Under the pieces are notes generated by a model. It did no database searches and was not told the DNA's origin. It saw only the letters and a list, made by a program, of their open reading frames with translations. This document shows, piece by piece, positions 22,630 through 42,808 of a DNA stretch of 64,000 nt. Every line of letters starts with the position of its first letter. Positions within the stretch are counted from its first letter, which is position 1. The DNA comes from Heliocidaris erythrogramma (lineage: Eukaryota > Echinodermata > Echinoidea > Camarodonta > Echinometridae): NCBI GenBank assembly GCA_025617745.1, contig CM046853.1, forward strand, positions 55,146,643 through 55,210,642, in the 5' to 3' direction. Made by a program: the position numbers and the translations under genes.

Positions 22630-24732
22630 GTTGAAGTTGGGAATTTGATTATTGTAGGAAATTGACCGCAGAGTAATGGTTGCTGGAGCAAGTATTGTAC
22701 AACTAAATGCAACTACCTATGTTATAAGAAAATTATGTATTGAATTGGTTAATTCTCTCCTGCATGATCATGATGTAATATCAGTAGTTTAGCTCCTGCT
22801 CTCTTTCCATTATTGAACAAACACATGTTCCAGATTTTGCGACATGTACTCCGCAAACAATTGCTCCACTGTCGACTTCTTACACCGAACGAATTCCTCA
22901 CTTCAACCCTGGATCCAACACTATACCTAACCCTAAACCTACCTTGGTGACACGACATGTGCTCCTTCGTCAATATCTCGAAAGGTCAAAGGTTAAGGTC
23001 AAGGTCATGATTTGTTTTTTTGTGAAGGACAATGTGAAGATCAGGATTAGGGTTGGGGTTAGGGTTTAGAATTAACATGGCAAATTTAGACTGGAGCAAT
23101 TGTTACACAAGCAAATGTCATGGAACCCCTTAGCACCCATTTGCAGCACTTAACTTGAATCTACACATTTGACAAAATACCGTATATCCCAGAGCAAATG
23201 TCGCAGGAGGAAATATCTAATCGCAGTCATCTATAATAGGTCATATTTTGGAATGTGCTCGAAGGGAAGGTAAACCCTGGACTTTTGGCCTACTGAGAGT
23301 GTGAAGAGCACAATTCTTGACATTACTGTGAAAATTTACCTCTTATGAACGCTTGACGGTAGAGTAATTCACACATTTGTGAGCAATGATCGTCTGCTAC
23401 AGCCTGCTATCGGGGTTGGCCATATTTTTGATTCACCCGCGCTATGATGACGTTTTGTTGGACATGGCAAGGGGGAACTGTGATTGGCTGAAATTCGGAA
23501 CGTCTTGTTCATTTTTATTATATTGGAGCATCCGAACGCCTGGCAGTACACCATTTTGAAATGCGTAATAATGGCGGCATCCGGGTACTTCTGGTCCGAG
23601 AGGTCCGACAAAACGTCACAGGGCGGGGCTTATCTGTTCAAAATGGCGACGCACACGATCGATATAGGACCTTCTAGCAGACGACAAAATGATATTTCTA
23701 ACTACTTGTTGACGGCGTTAGGGGGGCCCAAATGTGTTGAAATTCGACATATATAATCAACAATGTGCCCTTCAACTAAACAGCTAACTAAATCGCCAGG
23801 ATTTACTTTCCCTTTGAGGAAAAAAAGAATTATATTAACTAAATCCGATAGCATTTTCTTTCAAACTGTAGTCATAGTCTGAATGTGAGGTGTCTTTAAT
23901 AATAAGGTGTAATATCAGCAGATAAGCTTGTGCTTTCTTTTGATTAAAAAAAAAAAAATCTGCCCTCTTCCGTTCAGGTTAATACGATACTTGTTTACTT
24001 TGCTCTGTGTTCGAGGAAGAAATATTGGCCCCTCATCATACTTGTTTGAAAACTTTCTTTGTAGATTAGAGAACAAACTTTATATTCCAGGGGTAATCAT
24101 ACAGACTGGGCAATTATATTCAGTGATTTTTCTTTACATTACAACCCATGGTAGACCACTGGGCAACCTCCTCTGGTATTGAAGAGATGTCTTCCTTTTC
24201 ATGCATGTCAAAAATAGAGGAGCTGGGGGGGGGGGGGGGGTGGTGTTATAGCATAACGTAGTAGGGGCTTACAGTTAGGCAAAAGAGGAGGTCCCTCAAT
24301 GTTTCTCAAATTTTTTTCACCCTGTCTTGGGTTACGAACCAATTGCTGCAAAAGACCAGTCGACCAGATGAAGCGTGGACGTGAAATATCGCAAGCTAAA
24401 CACAGTAAGTCCAGTAAACTTATTTTTTAAAAAGTAGTATTATTTTACTACCTGCATGATACATAGAATATTCTACTTAGTTGATACATAATTTGTGAAT
24501 ACATCAAAAGAGAATTTCCTAGGCTATTGTTCAATAATTATCAACTTGTTTAGTTGAAATAGCTAGATGACTTTGTTAAAGAATTCATGAATTGATAAAT
24601 GTAGTTTTTAGGAAGCAAATGAAAGGAGTATATGCTTTGGACTAATCTTAGTGAAGCTTGCTCTCAGTCAAATTTAACATAAAAGTGACAAATTGTGATA
24701 TGAAGGTTTTCTTCAGGTTGTTTCTTTCCCAG
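22630..24732. other. gene-free stretch including a possible 0.55-kb fold-back
   Basis: An inverted pair AAGGGAAGGTAAACCCTGG (about 23,264) and CCAGGATTTACTTTCCCTTT (about 23,800) may bound a fold-back element with a CpG-richer interior. A TTAGGG-like run is at 23,045-23,070 and a G tract at 24,226. No gene is supported. Confidence 0.45.
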
Positions 24733-24880
24733 GTCTCGGTTCAAGGACAACGTCAATTTCAAAGGTTATTTGACATTATGCCAGTAGCTGTCTTATCTAT
24801 GGAGATATGAATCATTCTCTTCCAGCATGCTGCACCACACAAGTCTTCAATTGTCATGGGACCCTCGTTACCTGGCACCA
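24733..24880 (+). other. amylase-upstream module A (exon-like repeat)
   Basis: First of eight related modules. On the plus strand it follows TTTCTTTCCCAG and contains GTCTTATCT and the core ATGGGACCCTCGTTACCTGG. On the minus strand the core is preceded by a polypyrimidine tract and CAG. Orientation and function are unknown. Confidence 0.5.
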
Positions 24881-25760
24881 AAAAAAGAAAAAAGGTTAGG
24901 ATTGGGTCATTTTTAACAATATTCAAAAAACCTCTTTGGATTCATTTATTCCAGGTTTAAATTGATAGACTGAACAGCATTATATAAAACACTATGGAGT
25001 TGATATTGAATAATTGAAAGGTATTAAAAAAGAAAAATCCTAGACTATTCTTCGATTATTATCAACCTGTTTATTGGAAATTTTGTCAATTTTGAGAAAT
25101 ATTATTCGATTTCAATTTTAGAAGGCCAGTGAATATGAAAAAGAGTACTAGGGTTGTATTCTTTGGCTTGAACCCTATACAGAGTTTAAGCTTCAGTCAA
25201 ATTTAAAAAAAAAGTGACTTATTGGCTTTTGATAGTTTGCTTGTCCATCTATCCATCCATCCATCTACTGTAAAAACAGAAGCATGAAATTTTCACGAAT
25301 TTTGAAAGTGGTCCAAATTTGTGAAAGTTTTGTGTCACAAAATGATCAAATCACAACTCAAAAGACGCTAAATTCTTGCAATTTGCAAAAGTTTGTTGTT
25401 GCAAAAAGGGTATTACCTAATGCAAAAGTTTCATGTTACAAAAGTTACGGTTTTTAAAGTACCCCAGGTTAGTTCAGGATCTTTCTGATATCTTTCCATT
25501 CACAGGTCTCAAGTTAATCCCTACCATGCCGTGGGCGGCAAATCCCACCCAAAAATTTGAGTGTTCAACATTTTCTTTAGGCTGAGAATGGCTTGAAATT
25601 TCTTCCTCATACAGAAACCTGTGCCTTTAATATAATGCTTATTGCTATGCAATATATCTTTGCCCAGTTTGCTCAAGACAAAAACTCATTGAAAGTTAAT
25701 ATTTAACTCTTGAAAGTTTATTTTTGACAATTGCTCATAAATCTGGTGGCATGGAAGGGG

Positions 25761-25900
25761 TTAAGGACATTGTCCAAGTCAAAGGTTGTTTTGACACCCA
25801 GCCAGTAGCAGTCTTATCTGTAGAGATATGTGTCATTCTCTTCTTGCGTGCTTCTCAAAGCAAGTCTTCATAGTCATGGGAACCTCATCACTTGGCACCC
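25761..25900 (+). other. amylase-upstream module B
   Basis: Same layout as module A: GCAGTCTTATCTGTAGAGAT followed by ATGGGAACCTCATCACTTGG. Flanking DNA (GATTGGGTCATTTTTAACAA after the core, ATTATCAACCTGTTTAT) is shared with A, so the unit was duplicated with its surroundings. Confidence 0.5.
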
Positions 25901-26040
25901 CCCCTAAAAAAAAATGGTTAAGATTGGGTCATTTTTAACAATATTCAAAACCTCTTTGGATTCATTATTATGATTATCAACCTGTTTATCTGATATTTTG
26001 TAAGTTTTGATAAAAATTACGTGATTTCAATTGTGTGTGT

Positions 26041-26160
26041 CAAAGGTTATTTGATATCGGTGACAGTAGCAGTCCTATCTTTGGAGATATCTGTCATTCT
26101 CTTCCTGCGTGATCCTCCAAACAAGTCTTCAATTGTCATGGGAACCTCATCACCTGGTAG
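26041..26160 (+). other. amylase-upstream module C
   Basis: CAGTCCTATCTTTGGAGATA precedes the core ATGGGAACCTCATCACCTGG. It follows B by about 280 bp, as if the intervening unit were truncated. Read on the minus strand it gives an open stretch beginning PGDEVPMTIEDLFGG, which A matches only partly and B only with an indel. Confidence 0.5.
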
Positions 26161-27169
26161 CAAAAAAAAAGGCAAGGATTGCATCAATGCCACACAAGCT
26201 GACTTATAATACCTCCTCCCCCCCCCCCCCCCCCCCACAAGAACACTGTCTAACCCATAGCAGTTGTGTTTCCTTTTAATGACGTTTTATTTTTTTAACT
26301 TTTGATCCAGAATGCTCTGATTTACAAATTACACAAAGTGCAAAATTCGCTGGAAAATTTGAGTCCATTTCTGTTCCAATACGTGTACATTGTGCCATTC
26401 ATGAATAAGAGTGATTTGATAGAAAATAATCATTGAAGTCTCTAAATTGGCGACGCGGAGTGAAATTATAATCACTATTTTTGTGTACAAATTGTCAATA
26501 TCTTATTGATTGTTATAATTTTCATTCACTTTTGTTCATTTAATATACATTTAAAAAAAAAAAAACTATGAAAGAGTGGAAAATACAAATCATTGGTGCC
26601 AATTTGATGAGAAAAAGCTGGTTCATTGAGACCTCTAGAAAACCGTGAAATGCTTTGGGCTAACACACAGAAAATACCTATACTTCATAGTTTAGTAGAT
26701 ACTTGGCAAGGCTGTAGATCAAATGGTTCATGGTTCAAATGATTGTTCGATAGATGTATTGAAACACTGATTCACTCACTGATTTATCCATTCATTCATT
26801 GAGTGAATGAATTATTAATTGATTGATTGATTCATCAGTTAATTAAGTGATTGCTTTGATTAATTGTAACTCTGAGATATACAATAAAAACAAATATTTC
26901 TAAATTAGATTTTTTATTATTTTCAAACAAGTGCCCATGCAAAACACATTCAGAGAACAGAATTACCAAAGAGGCAACATCTCCTTTAAAACAGTTAGAA
27001 AATGATATCTTGTGCTGAATCTGCCAATTTGGTGTTTAAACTGTTTGAGAAAATGTATTATGGATAATTCAACCCATTTGAACTTGGTCCAGGCCTTCAA
27101 GAATTGCACCTGTTGTATGAAAACAAATATGTGGCAGGGTCTACCTGTAATCTTGAATCACTGACAACA

Positions 27170-27295
27170 AGGGTGGGGAGGGGGGGGGGGATAAATTATC
27201 CTCGCTGAAGTGATGTAAAGGCAACTATCTTCATGAGGTGTGTGCGGTTAGGAAAGATAGTATAGCCCCCCCCCCCCCCCCAATTTCACTGAGGT
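27170..27295. repeat. G tract and C tract bracketing an imperfect inverted repeat
   Basis: A G run near 27,180 and a C run near 27,266 flank ATCCTCGCTGAAGTGATG and TTTCACTGAGGTGAAGAT in inverted relation. Confidence 0.5.
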
Positions 27296-27798
27296 GAAGA
27301 TAGTTTGTCTCATTGCCTGAGTAAAGGGGGTAATTATTTGCTTTATATCTCGACTCAACAATACTTTTAGTAAATTTACCATGATCTATTAATAGTGACA
27401 GTAATGTTTACTTTATACATGTATGTATACAAATGCAGTTTTGCAAATCTTTCTCTCTTAGAATATATTTTTATGCAGCATCAGTGGAAAAAGACCATAG
27501 TATACTTTTGACCATACTTCCGGCTGCCAGGATAGGCAATCTATCCTTTTTCATGTGACCTCATTTTGACCAAACATGCAAGATTTTGGGTATGTGGGAT
27601 ATAATTATTATTTTTTATTGTTATTGGTTTGGTGGGACTGGGCCTGAAGGCCCATTTTCTTCTAAGCAATTTATACCCAGTGCTTGGTTCATCTAGGCCT
27701 GATGAGTTATATGACAACTTGTCTTTAATTTGTCCGATCCATTCATCAATTTAATTACATGTACTTCTTGAATACTTATGATTATCTTCTATTTCCAG

Positions 27799-27925
27799 GT
27801 CTGTGATCTACGGAACATTACTGGGTCATATGTTTTATGACATCATGCCATAAGCAATCTCGTCATGCCTTTGAAGCATGTTTCTTTCTTCCCAGTCTTC
27901 ATGGGAACCTCGTCACCTGGTTCCA
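27799..27925 (+). other. amylase-upstream module D, nearest to amylase 1
   Basis: Preceded by TTCTATTTCCAG and followed by a donor-like CCA/GTAAGG at 27,926. Contains the core ATGGGAACCTCGTCACCTGG. About 760 bp upstream of the splice acceptor that precedes the amylase start, so it is the best placed to be a leader exon. If spliced there, its ATG frame would not be in frame with amylase. Confidence 0.5.
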
Positions 27926-28233
27926 GTAAGGGTAGGATAAGGTATAACTATTGAGGAAGATTATTTGCTGCCTTCACTTCGGTACCATCGGTATCAACAA
28001 AAAGCTGCGATACTTGGTTCAGGTCAGTTGTCAAACTTTTTTTTCCATTACAAAAATTAGTGAAAGAAGATCCCTTATGTTGCCTGTTTGGGATTATTGG
28101 TAAGAAGTTTTCTCTGGACTATATTTTGCCAAAGATATAGTTGGAAGTTGGAATTGATTTTTAGGTTAGTTTGGGATTGGGTTTTAGGTTAGGTCTAGGG
28201 TAAGGGTAAGAGTTAGGTACATTTTTTAATCCA

Positions 28234-28393
28234 GGGCCCTGTCTTATAAAGAGTTGCAATTGATTGCAACTTAATTTGAGATTGATATCAATCGCAGCTC
28301 TGTACAGAAGAGGTAGGAGACTGTAAATTTGCAATTGATTTGAGGGCTTGGGACTGATTCAGATCATTCGGAACTCTTTATAACACAGAGCCC
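28234..28393. mobile_element. MITE with GGGCCCTGTCTTATAAAGAG end
   Basis: Left GGGCCCTGTCTTATAAAGAG then TTGCAATTGATTGCAACT; right end GAACTCTTTATAACACAGAGCCC in inverted relation. The interior is a diverged quasi-palindrome. Confidence 0.7.
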
Positions 28394-28398
28394 ACCCA

Positions 28399-28532
28399 GG
28401 GGGGCATTTCATCAAGGGTCTTGTCAGTGATTTTTACCGACAAATTTGCTCTCAGCCAATCGGATGCAAGGATTTCAGCAGCTTATTACAGTTATTGCAA
28501 CAAGTCATTGATGACAAGTTTTATGAAGCGCT
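28399..28532. mobile_element. decayed MITE, GGGGAGCGTTTCATCAAGCG family
   Basis: Left arm GGGGGGCATTTCATCAAGGG then TCTTGTCAGTGATTTTTACC; the core GCTCTCAGCCAATCGGATGC is kept. The right arm is diverged. It lies about 170 bp upstream of the amylase 1 coding exon. Confidence 0.75.
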
Positions 28533-28704
28533 TCTGTGCGGAGTGAATGGTGGTTTCCTCAACCACGATAATGCCAGTTTCACTCTCCTTTAAGGATTGA
28601 TAAGAGTTAGATGTTCACTGTAGATCGGTCGCAGCCTGAGCATATGTTGTGTAATCATTAATCATTTTCCCCCCTTTGCTTTGCAGATCCAAATATTAAA
28701 GAAG

Positions 28705-36547
<7,843 letters not shown>

Positions 36548-36590
36548 TCCTCTTTACAGGCAACTCTGTTCCACAGTGTCTTCTTTGTGC

Positions 36591-36596
36591 AATAAA
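36591..36596 (+). terminator. poly(A) signal AATAAA of amylase 1
   Basis: Canonical hexamer 43 nt after the TAA stop codon (36545-36547). Confidence 0.8.
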
Positions 36597-36890
36597 TTTT
36601 TAAGTGAAGGGACTCCCCAGTTGACCGAATGTTCACAACCCTTGAGTTCTATGAGACTAAGTCCATGAGAGTCTCCTAAACCTTCTGACGTCTAATCTAC
36701 AGGGTTTTGGACCAATGAATTAATTACAAGACCATATTGTCTAGTAAACCTTTTGTTCAGGACATGGGGTCAGCTGGGTTGGGCCTTAAACATTATTATC
36801 TAACAAAATGTTTTTAAAATTGGTATTAATTCTGAAGAAATATTTTCATGAACAACTGATCAGAAGCTAACAAAAGCTTAAACAAAACAT

Positions 36891-37493
36891 TAGGCCAAGT
36901 AAAAAAATATACATGTTATAGCGTCCCCGCCCGCTTCCTTTTTGGAGGCCGCCTGTTTTTTTTTTTTTTTTTTTTTTTAAACTCCAAAAAGGTGTAAAAT
37001 TTCATGAAATTTTATATACCCAGTCATCACTGTATTTATAAGGCGGTGGAATTGTCTATTCGTACGTGTCTTCAAGCACGATGTAATTGGCAAGCCGTGC
37101 ATACTGTAGATCAGTGTCTGCTCCTGCACTGGTTAGTGCATATTGCGTAGCATGAAAATCGAAGAAGCGCGCCACTTTTGGTCTGTATCCATTGCATCTA
37201 GCCCAAGTCCAAGTGGTGATTTAAAAAAAAAATGGCGGCCATTTTGAAAAAAAAAAAAAAAAAAGGGCCTCCTCCTTCCTTTTTGGAAAAAAGGAACGAG
37301 AGGAGGCTCTTTTTTTTTTTTTTTTATAAATACAGTGACGACTGGGTATATAAAATTTCATGATTTTTCAGAAAAAAAAATCATGAAATTTTACACTTTT
37401 TTGGGGTTTTACCAAAAAAAAAAAAAACAGGCGGCCTCCAAAAAGGAAGCGGGTGGGGACGCTAAACATGTATATTTTTTTACTTGGCCTTAG
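36891..37493. mobile_element. 0.6-kb fold-back with internal poly-T/poly-A runs
   Basis: Left arm TAGGCCAAGTAAAAAAATAT then ACATGTTATAGCGTCCCC and CTTCCTTTTTGGAGGCCGCC; the right arm is its inverse, ending TTTTTTTACTTGGCCTTA. A second inner inverted pair (AAAATTTCATGAAATTTTAT and relatives) and long T and A runs lie inside. No coding content. Confidence 0.8.
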
Positions 37494-37885
37494 TATACAT
37501 TAGTTTTGACTTCTTTTTCTAAATTATGTGAAACAAGCAAGCAAAAAATCAACTACTGTGAAATATACTGAACTGCTAAACATAAATGAAGACAGTTGAG
37601 CCGAATGTTGGTGATAAATAATAAGGAGTTTGTGGAATCATTAAAGATGCCATTTATGGTGGTGCACTGCATGGCTGTATCTCTCTTTGTTTGTTTATTG
37701 TAGTATGTAAATTACATGTCTATTGACTGGCGTGGTGTGTAATGCATGTATAATATTTGATGGCCTGCTGAGAGTTTAATATTTCCCTCGTGATCACATT
37801 TTCACAAAGTGCGCAAGGCTCAGGAAAATATTTTCAGGAACGGAGTAAAACGCCATTCGATGCATTTCATTTGAAGCCAGTTAAT

Positions 37886-38611
37886 GTCTCGTATATCATA
37901 CATGGTTTCTGCAGACACAGACAGATTACTCACGAGAAGTTGAAAACTTTGTAGCCAAACTTTGTTGCCTAGTCTAGGTCTAATTATTATTTGTGCATAC
38001 ATTCATTGTATTCACTGTGCATATCAGGAAGGGGAGCGTTTCATCAAGCGTTTTGTCAGTGATTTTTACTGACAAATTTGCTCTCAGCCAATCAGATGTA
38101 AGGATTTCAGTAGCTTATAACAGTTGGTGGTCAAAATCACTGACAAAATGCTTGACGAAATGCTCACCAGGACCCTCTTGCATAAAAGTTGCAATTAACC
38201 CTCAATAGCCCGAGGGGGGGGGGCTAATTTAGCTAATTTAGCTAATGTTTAGGCTAATTTAGCCCCCCCTCGACATTTTTGGCGATAATTTTTTAACGTG
38301 AAAAGATCTTGTGCTAAAATTTCATGACTTTATTCTTTCACATCTCGCGCACATTTTAAGACCCTATTTGTGAAAATCGGGGGTATGGTTGCGGAGATAT
38401 AGCACATATTCATGACCAATGTCACAAAAAATGGCGGTTTCCAATAATTTTGTGTATACATAAAATGTATGGGGTTTACAAGAAGTGTTGTCAGAATGTT
38501 TTTTTTCTGTTTTTCTTCAGATAACATCTCGTATATCATACATGATTTCTGTAGACACAGACAGATTACTCACGAGAAGTTGAAAACTTTGTAGATAAAC
38601 TTTGTCGCCAA
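37886..38611 (+). repeat. direct repeat pair of about 85 bp flanking 0.55 kb
   Basis: 37,886-37,970 and 38,525-38,611 share TCGTATATCATACATG, CAGACACAGACAGATTACTC and ACGAGAAGTTGAAAACTTTG. A MITE and a G tract lie between them. Confidence 0.85.
38031..38172. mobile_element. MITE, GGGGAGCGTTTCATCAAGCG family
   Basis: Left arm GGGGAGCGTTTCATCAAGCG; core CTCTCAGCCAATCAGATGTA and TTTCAGTAGCTTATAACAG; right arm slightly diverged (TGCTTGACGAAATGCTCACC). Confidence 0.9.
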
Positions 38612-38843
38612 AGAACAGTAGTGCCTCTCGGGGGTTCGAACCCACGACCTTCCCATCTCCAGTCCAGTGTTTAAACCACTCGACTCCAACACCTCTTTTC
38701 TTGTACTTCCTGTACTTTAAATTTTTTTATAAAGCTTTATTTTGTTTTTATTTATTTTATATTTATTTTAATTTTTATTTAATTTTTATTTTTTAATTTT
38801 TATTTGTTTAATTAAAAAAAATTTTTTATTTATTATTGTTATT
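38612..38843. other. AT-rich low-complexity stretch
   Basis: A TTTATT/AATTTTTATT-rich tract at 38,715-38,840 follows TCTCGGGGGTTCGAACCC (38,626), which resembles a tRNA box B and may be a SINE remnant. Confidence 0.4.
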
Positions 38844-40750
38844 GTATCCCCCGGCAGTATGCCGGAGGATACTTTGGATTCAGCAGCGTGCCGCCGCCGC
38901 CGCCGCCGCGTCACATTCTTGTGTGCGCTCTAGCGGTCACATTTCTCGACGAATTTCTTTCAGACTTCCTGTGGACGTGTATCTTGGTAAAGTCTGGACC
39001 CCTATAGTTTCTGGTGATGCTGCCTCCAGTGTTCCGTCTTTTATAGGGTAAAAGGCCATATTTTTGGGGATAGTTTGTGTGCGCTCTAGCGGTCACATTT
39101 GTCAACGGATTTTGTTCAAATTTTGTATGAAGGTGTCTCTTGGTAAAATCTGGAACCCTATAGATTTTGGTGATGCTGCCCCCAGTGTTCCGTCTTTTAT
39201 AGGGTCAAAGGTCATATTTTGATAGATGTCTTGTGTGTACTCTTGTGTGCGCTCTGGCGGTCACATTTCTCAACGGATTTCACTCAAATTTTGCATGAAG
39301 GTGTCTCTTGGTGTAATTTAAAAACCTATAGTGTTTGGTGATGCTGCCACCAGTGTTCCGTCTTTTATAGGGTCAAAGGTCATACTTCAGGGCATGGCGT
39401 GAGTGCACTCTGCAGGCCACATTTCTCAACGGATTTTGTTCAAATTTTGTATGGAGATGTATCTTGGTATAATCTACACATGTTTAATTTTTGGTGATGC
39501 TGCCCTCATTGTTCCGTCCTTTATAGGGTCAGAGGTCATTTTTCCATTTCTTGCACTCTTCTGCATTTCTCGACGGATTTCGTTCAAATTTTGCATGAAG
39601 GTGTCCCTTGGTGTAATCTAAAAACCTGTACTTTTTGGTGATGCTGCCACCAGTGTCCCGTATTTTATAGGGTCAAAGGTCATACTTCAAGGGATGGCGT
39701 GAGTTCACTCTGCAGGCCACATTTCTTGATGGATTTCTTTCAAATTTTGTATGGAGATGTATCTTGGTATAATCTACACATCTTTACTGTTTGGTGATGC
39801 TGCCCTCATTGTTCCGTCCTTTATAGGGTCAAAGTTCATTTGTCCCTTTTGTGCACTCTTCTGCATTTCTTGACGGATTTCATTCAAATTTTGTATGGAG
39901 ATGTATCTTGGTATAATCTACACATATTTAATTTTTGGTGATGCTGCCCTCATTGTTCCGTCCTTTATAGGGTCAAAGGTCATTTTTCCATTTCTTGCAC
40001 TCTTACTTCTGCATTTCTTGACGGATTTCGTTCAAATTTTGCATGAAGGTGTCTCTTAATTTTGGTGTAATCTCAAAACCTATAGTTTTTGGTGATGCTG
40101 CCACCAGTGTTCCGTCTTTTATAGGGTCAAAGGTCATACTTCAGGGCATGGTGTGAGTGCACTCTGCAGGCCACATTTCTTGATGGATTTCTTTCAAATT
40201 TTGTATGGAGATGTATCTTGGTATATCTCTCAACACATTTCTTTCAAATTTTATATGAAGATGTGTCTTAGTGAAACCTACACATCTAAATTGTTTGCTG
40301 ATGCTACCCCCCACTGTACCACTTTCTATACAGTCAAATGTCATATTCAGGTTGTTGTTAGGGCCAAATGTCATATTTTCGTTGCATGCATTCTGGAGGA
40401 CACATTTGTTAACTCATTTCTTTCAGATTTTGTATGTACATGTAGGTCCATTATAGATTACACCTCTACAGTTTTTGGTGATGCTGCCTCTAGTGTTCCG
40501 TCTTTCATAGGATCAAAGGTCATATTTTAGTGGATGGCTTATGTGCGCTCTGAGGTCATATTTCTTCCGAATTTTCTATAAAAATGCATTATACTCTAAT
40601 CTGCCCAAATCGTTTTGGTAATGCTGCTCCTAGTGTTGACATAATTCCGGGCCACTGGCGGCAATTTCTACACCATCCTTTTGTTTGAGGGAGGGGATAG
40701 GGGAGGGTCTTTGTCCCTTATTCAAATCGCTGCCAGTGCTGGGGGATACA
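38844..40750 (+). repeat. tandem repeat element with about 11 units of about 155 bp, locus 1
   Basis: Starts GTATCCCCCGGCAGTATGCC and ends near GTGCTGGGGGATAC, an inverted pair of ends. A CCG run (38,889-38,908) precedes units carrying CACATTTCTCAACGGATTTC, TTCAAATTTTGCATGAAGGT, TTGGTGATGCTGCC, GTTCCGTCTTTTATAG and GGGTCAAAGGTCA. A shorter relative is at 47,911. Reading frames that hop along the units are not conserved genes. Confidence 0.85.
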
Positions 40751-41168
40751 TTTCGCATTGCGCGGCACCAGCAATGCACATTTCTAGTTATTTTTTTTTT
40801 TTTTGGGGGGGGGGGGGGGGGGGGCATTTGAATAGCTATGCTACTGCTGCAGAGTGATCACCATTTTTGCAATTATTTGTATCTGGAGAGGCCATGTGAT
40901 ATATCATATTATGGAAATGGAAGGTACCATTTGTTTTGTTTCTTTATTTTCTTTTCTTTCAAACTTGCGCCAATTTGGTGTCTTGGAGTTTGATTGTCAT
41001 TTAAAGATACTGTGATACTGCAATTTGATAATGACAGAAAAATTATCACAGAGTCAAACTAAACAAACACTGGATGCTCAAAACTACAAATAAATTATTT
41101 TTTAGTAGAAATATGCTATTAGCTGAGTAATGAGCGATGAAAGATAAGAAGATGGAGCCTGTCCCTAG
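40751..41168. other. unremarkable stretch with a long G tract
   Basis: T run then a G tract of about 20 at 40,805. No gene or repeat family recognised. Confidence 0.4.
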
Positions 41169-41434
41169 CACTATGAACATGGCGAACAAAGAAGCGGACA
41201 AAATATACAGCTCCTCATTGTACCTTCCACAATTGCCCTGGTAGACAACGGAACATCCCTTCATTGCTACTATGTGAAAGTATGTAGAACAGGTGTCACA
41301 TGCATATTCACCTGTTTTACTTATTTTACATAATAACAATGAAGGGATGTTCTTTTGTCTACGAGAGCAATTGTGGATGGTAAAATGAGGAGCTGTATAT
41401 TTTGTCTGCTCTCTTTGTCATCGTGTTCATAGTG
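41169..41434. mobile_element. fold-back with about 100-bp arms
   Basis: Left arm CACTATGAACATGGCGAACA, ACAAAATATACAGCTCCTCA, GGAACATCCCTTCATTG; right arm is the imperfect inverse. Spacer about 65 bp. Confidence 0.8.
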
Positions 41435-42198
41435 TAGTTGGCCACCGCATTAAGCCCATTAGATTGACTCCTTTATAATGTAGACCATTGTAAATCACTG
41501 ACAAAATTGAAGCCGATTTCACCCCATCCACCACATACACCAAACTTTGTCAAAATGAATTAGTGTGACTATACATGTATGTATATTAATATAAAACATG
41601 AAAAATTTACCAACATATCAGTTGGGATGGGGTTGTAAGATGCCCCTAAAAATTGGGGTAATTTCCCCCCAAGGGAAACAATATTGCTGAACATCACAAA
41701 ACTATGAATATTTACAAAAGAAATCAGTCAGGAAGGGGATGTCAGACCCTTCAAAAACAACCCCAACAAATTTCCCTTTGACCAAGTGTTGCCCTCCTAT
41801 GCTGTTGATGTCAATAAAGAGCATTTGTTGCATTTTAACTTGTGCTAATAGTAAATTCAGTTGAAATTTACATAATTTAGATCGATTGTGAGTATTATCA
41901 TTTTCTTGAGGTGCAATGACATGTTCAATGATCATTTTCTTTACTTATCAAATGTCAGTCCCACAGGATGTTGGTGTCCTAAACCAACCATCTAAAAAGT
42001 GGCTAGATCGATGGACTGTTTCATGGGAACGGGCCATGTGGATTGTTGGTCCAATGGGCCGTCATTCTGGTAAACAATAAAAAAAAGTGGCCGGAAGGCC
42101 CACAAGATCAAAATTGTAGGTCTTATGGGGGATCAGGAGACTGATGATGCAACATTGCTTATAGATCTTACATGTATTCATGTGACTCCATGATTTTG
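41435..42198. other. unremarkable stretch
   Basis: No gene, RNA or clear repeat seen. Confidence 0.4.
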
Positions 42199-42808
42199 TT
42201 AAAGGCCAAGTCCATCCTAACAAAAAGTTGATTTGAATAAATATAGAAAAATCCAACAATCATAACACTGAAAGTTTCATCAAAATAGGATGTAAAATAA
42301 GAAAGTTAGGGTATTTAAAGTTTCGCTTAATTTCGCAAAACAGTTATATGCACATCCTGCTTAGTATGCAAATGAGGGAACCAGTGACGTCACCCACTCA
42401 CTATTTCTTTTGTATTTTATTACATGAAATATGAAATATTTTAATTTTTCCTTGTTATAATGTGAAACAAAGTTTGATTCCTCGCTGAACATGTGTAATT
42501 GCCATTGTTGCAACCTATACACAATTCAATGAGAGCTTCCTAATTGTGAAATCTGCAGAAATTAAAATATTCTATATTTCACATAATAAAATACAAAAGA
42601 AATAGTGAGTGGGTGACGTCACTGGTTCCCTCATTTGCATACTGAGCAGGATGTGCATATAACTGTTTTGCGAAATTAAGCGAAACTTTAAAATACCATA
42701 GCTTTCTTATTTTACATCCTATTTTGATGAAATTTTCAGTGTTATGCTTGTTGGATTTTTCTCTATTTTTTCAAATCAACTTTCTGTTAGGGTGGACTTG
42801 GCCTTTAA
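42199..42808. mobile_element. TTAA-flanked fold-back transposon, copy 2
   Basis: TTAAAGGCCAAGTCCATCCT at the left and AGGGTGGACTTGGCCTTTAA at the right. Highly similar to 18,709-19,333 throughout, with small indels. Confidence 0.88.

Noticed and set aside
22415-23070. Interstitial telomeric repeats (TTAGGG)
   Set aside because: Only two or three adjacent matching hexamers within degenerate GGTTAG sequence.
38836-40530. Several 60-125-codon frames along the tandem repeat
   Set aside because: They hop between units and change frame; no unit-to-unit protein conservation.
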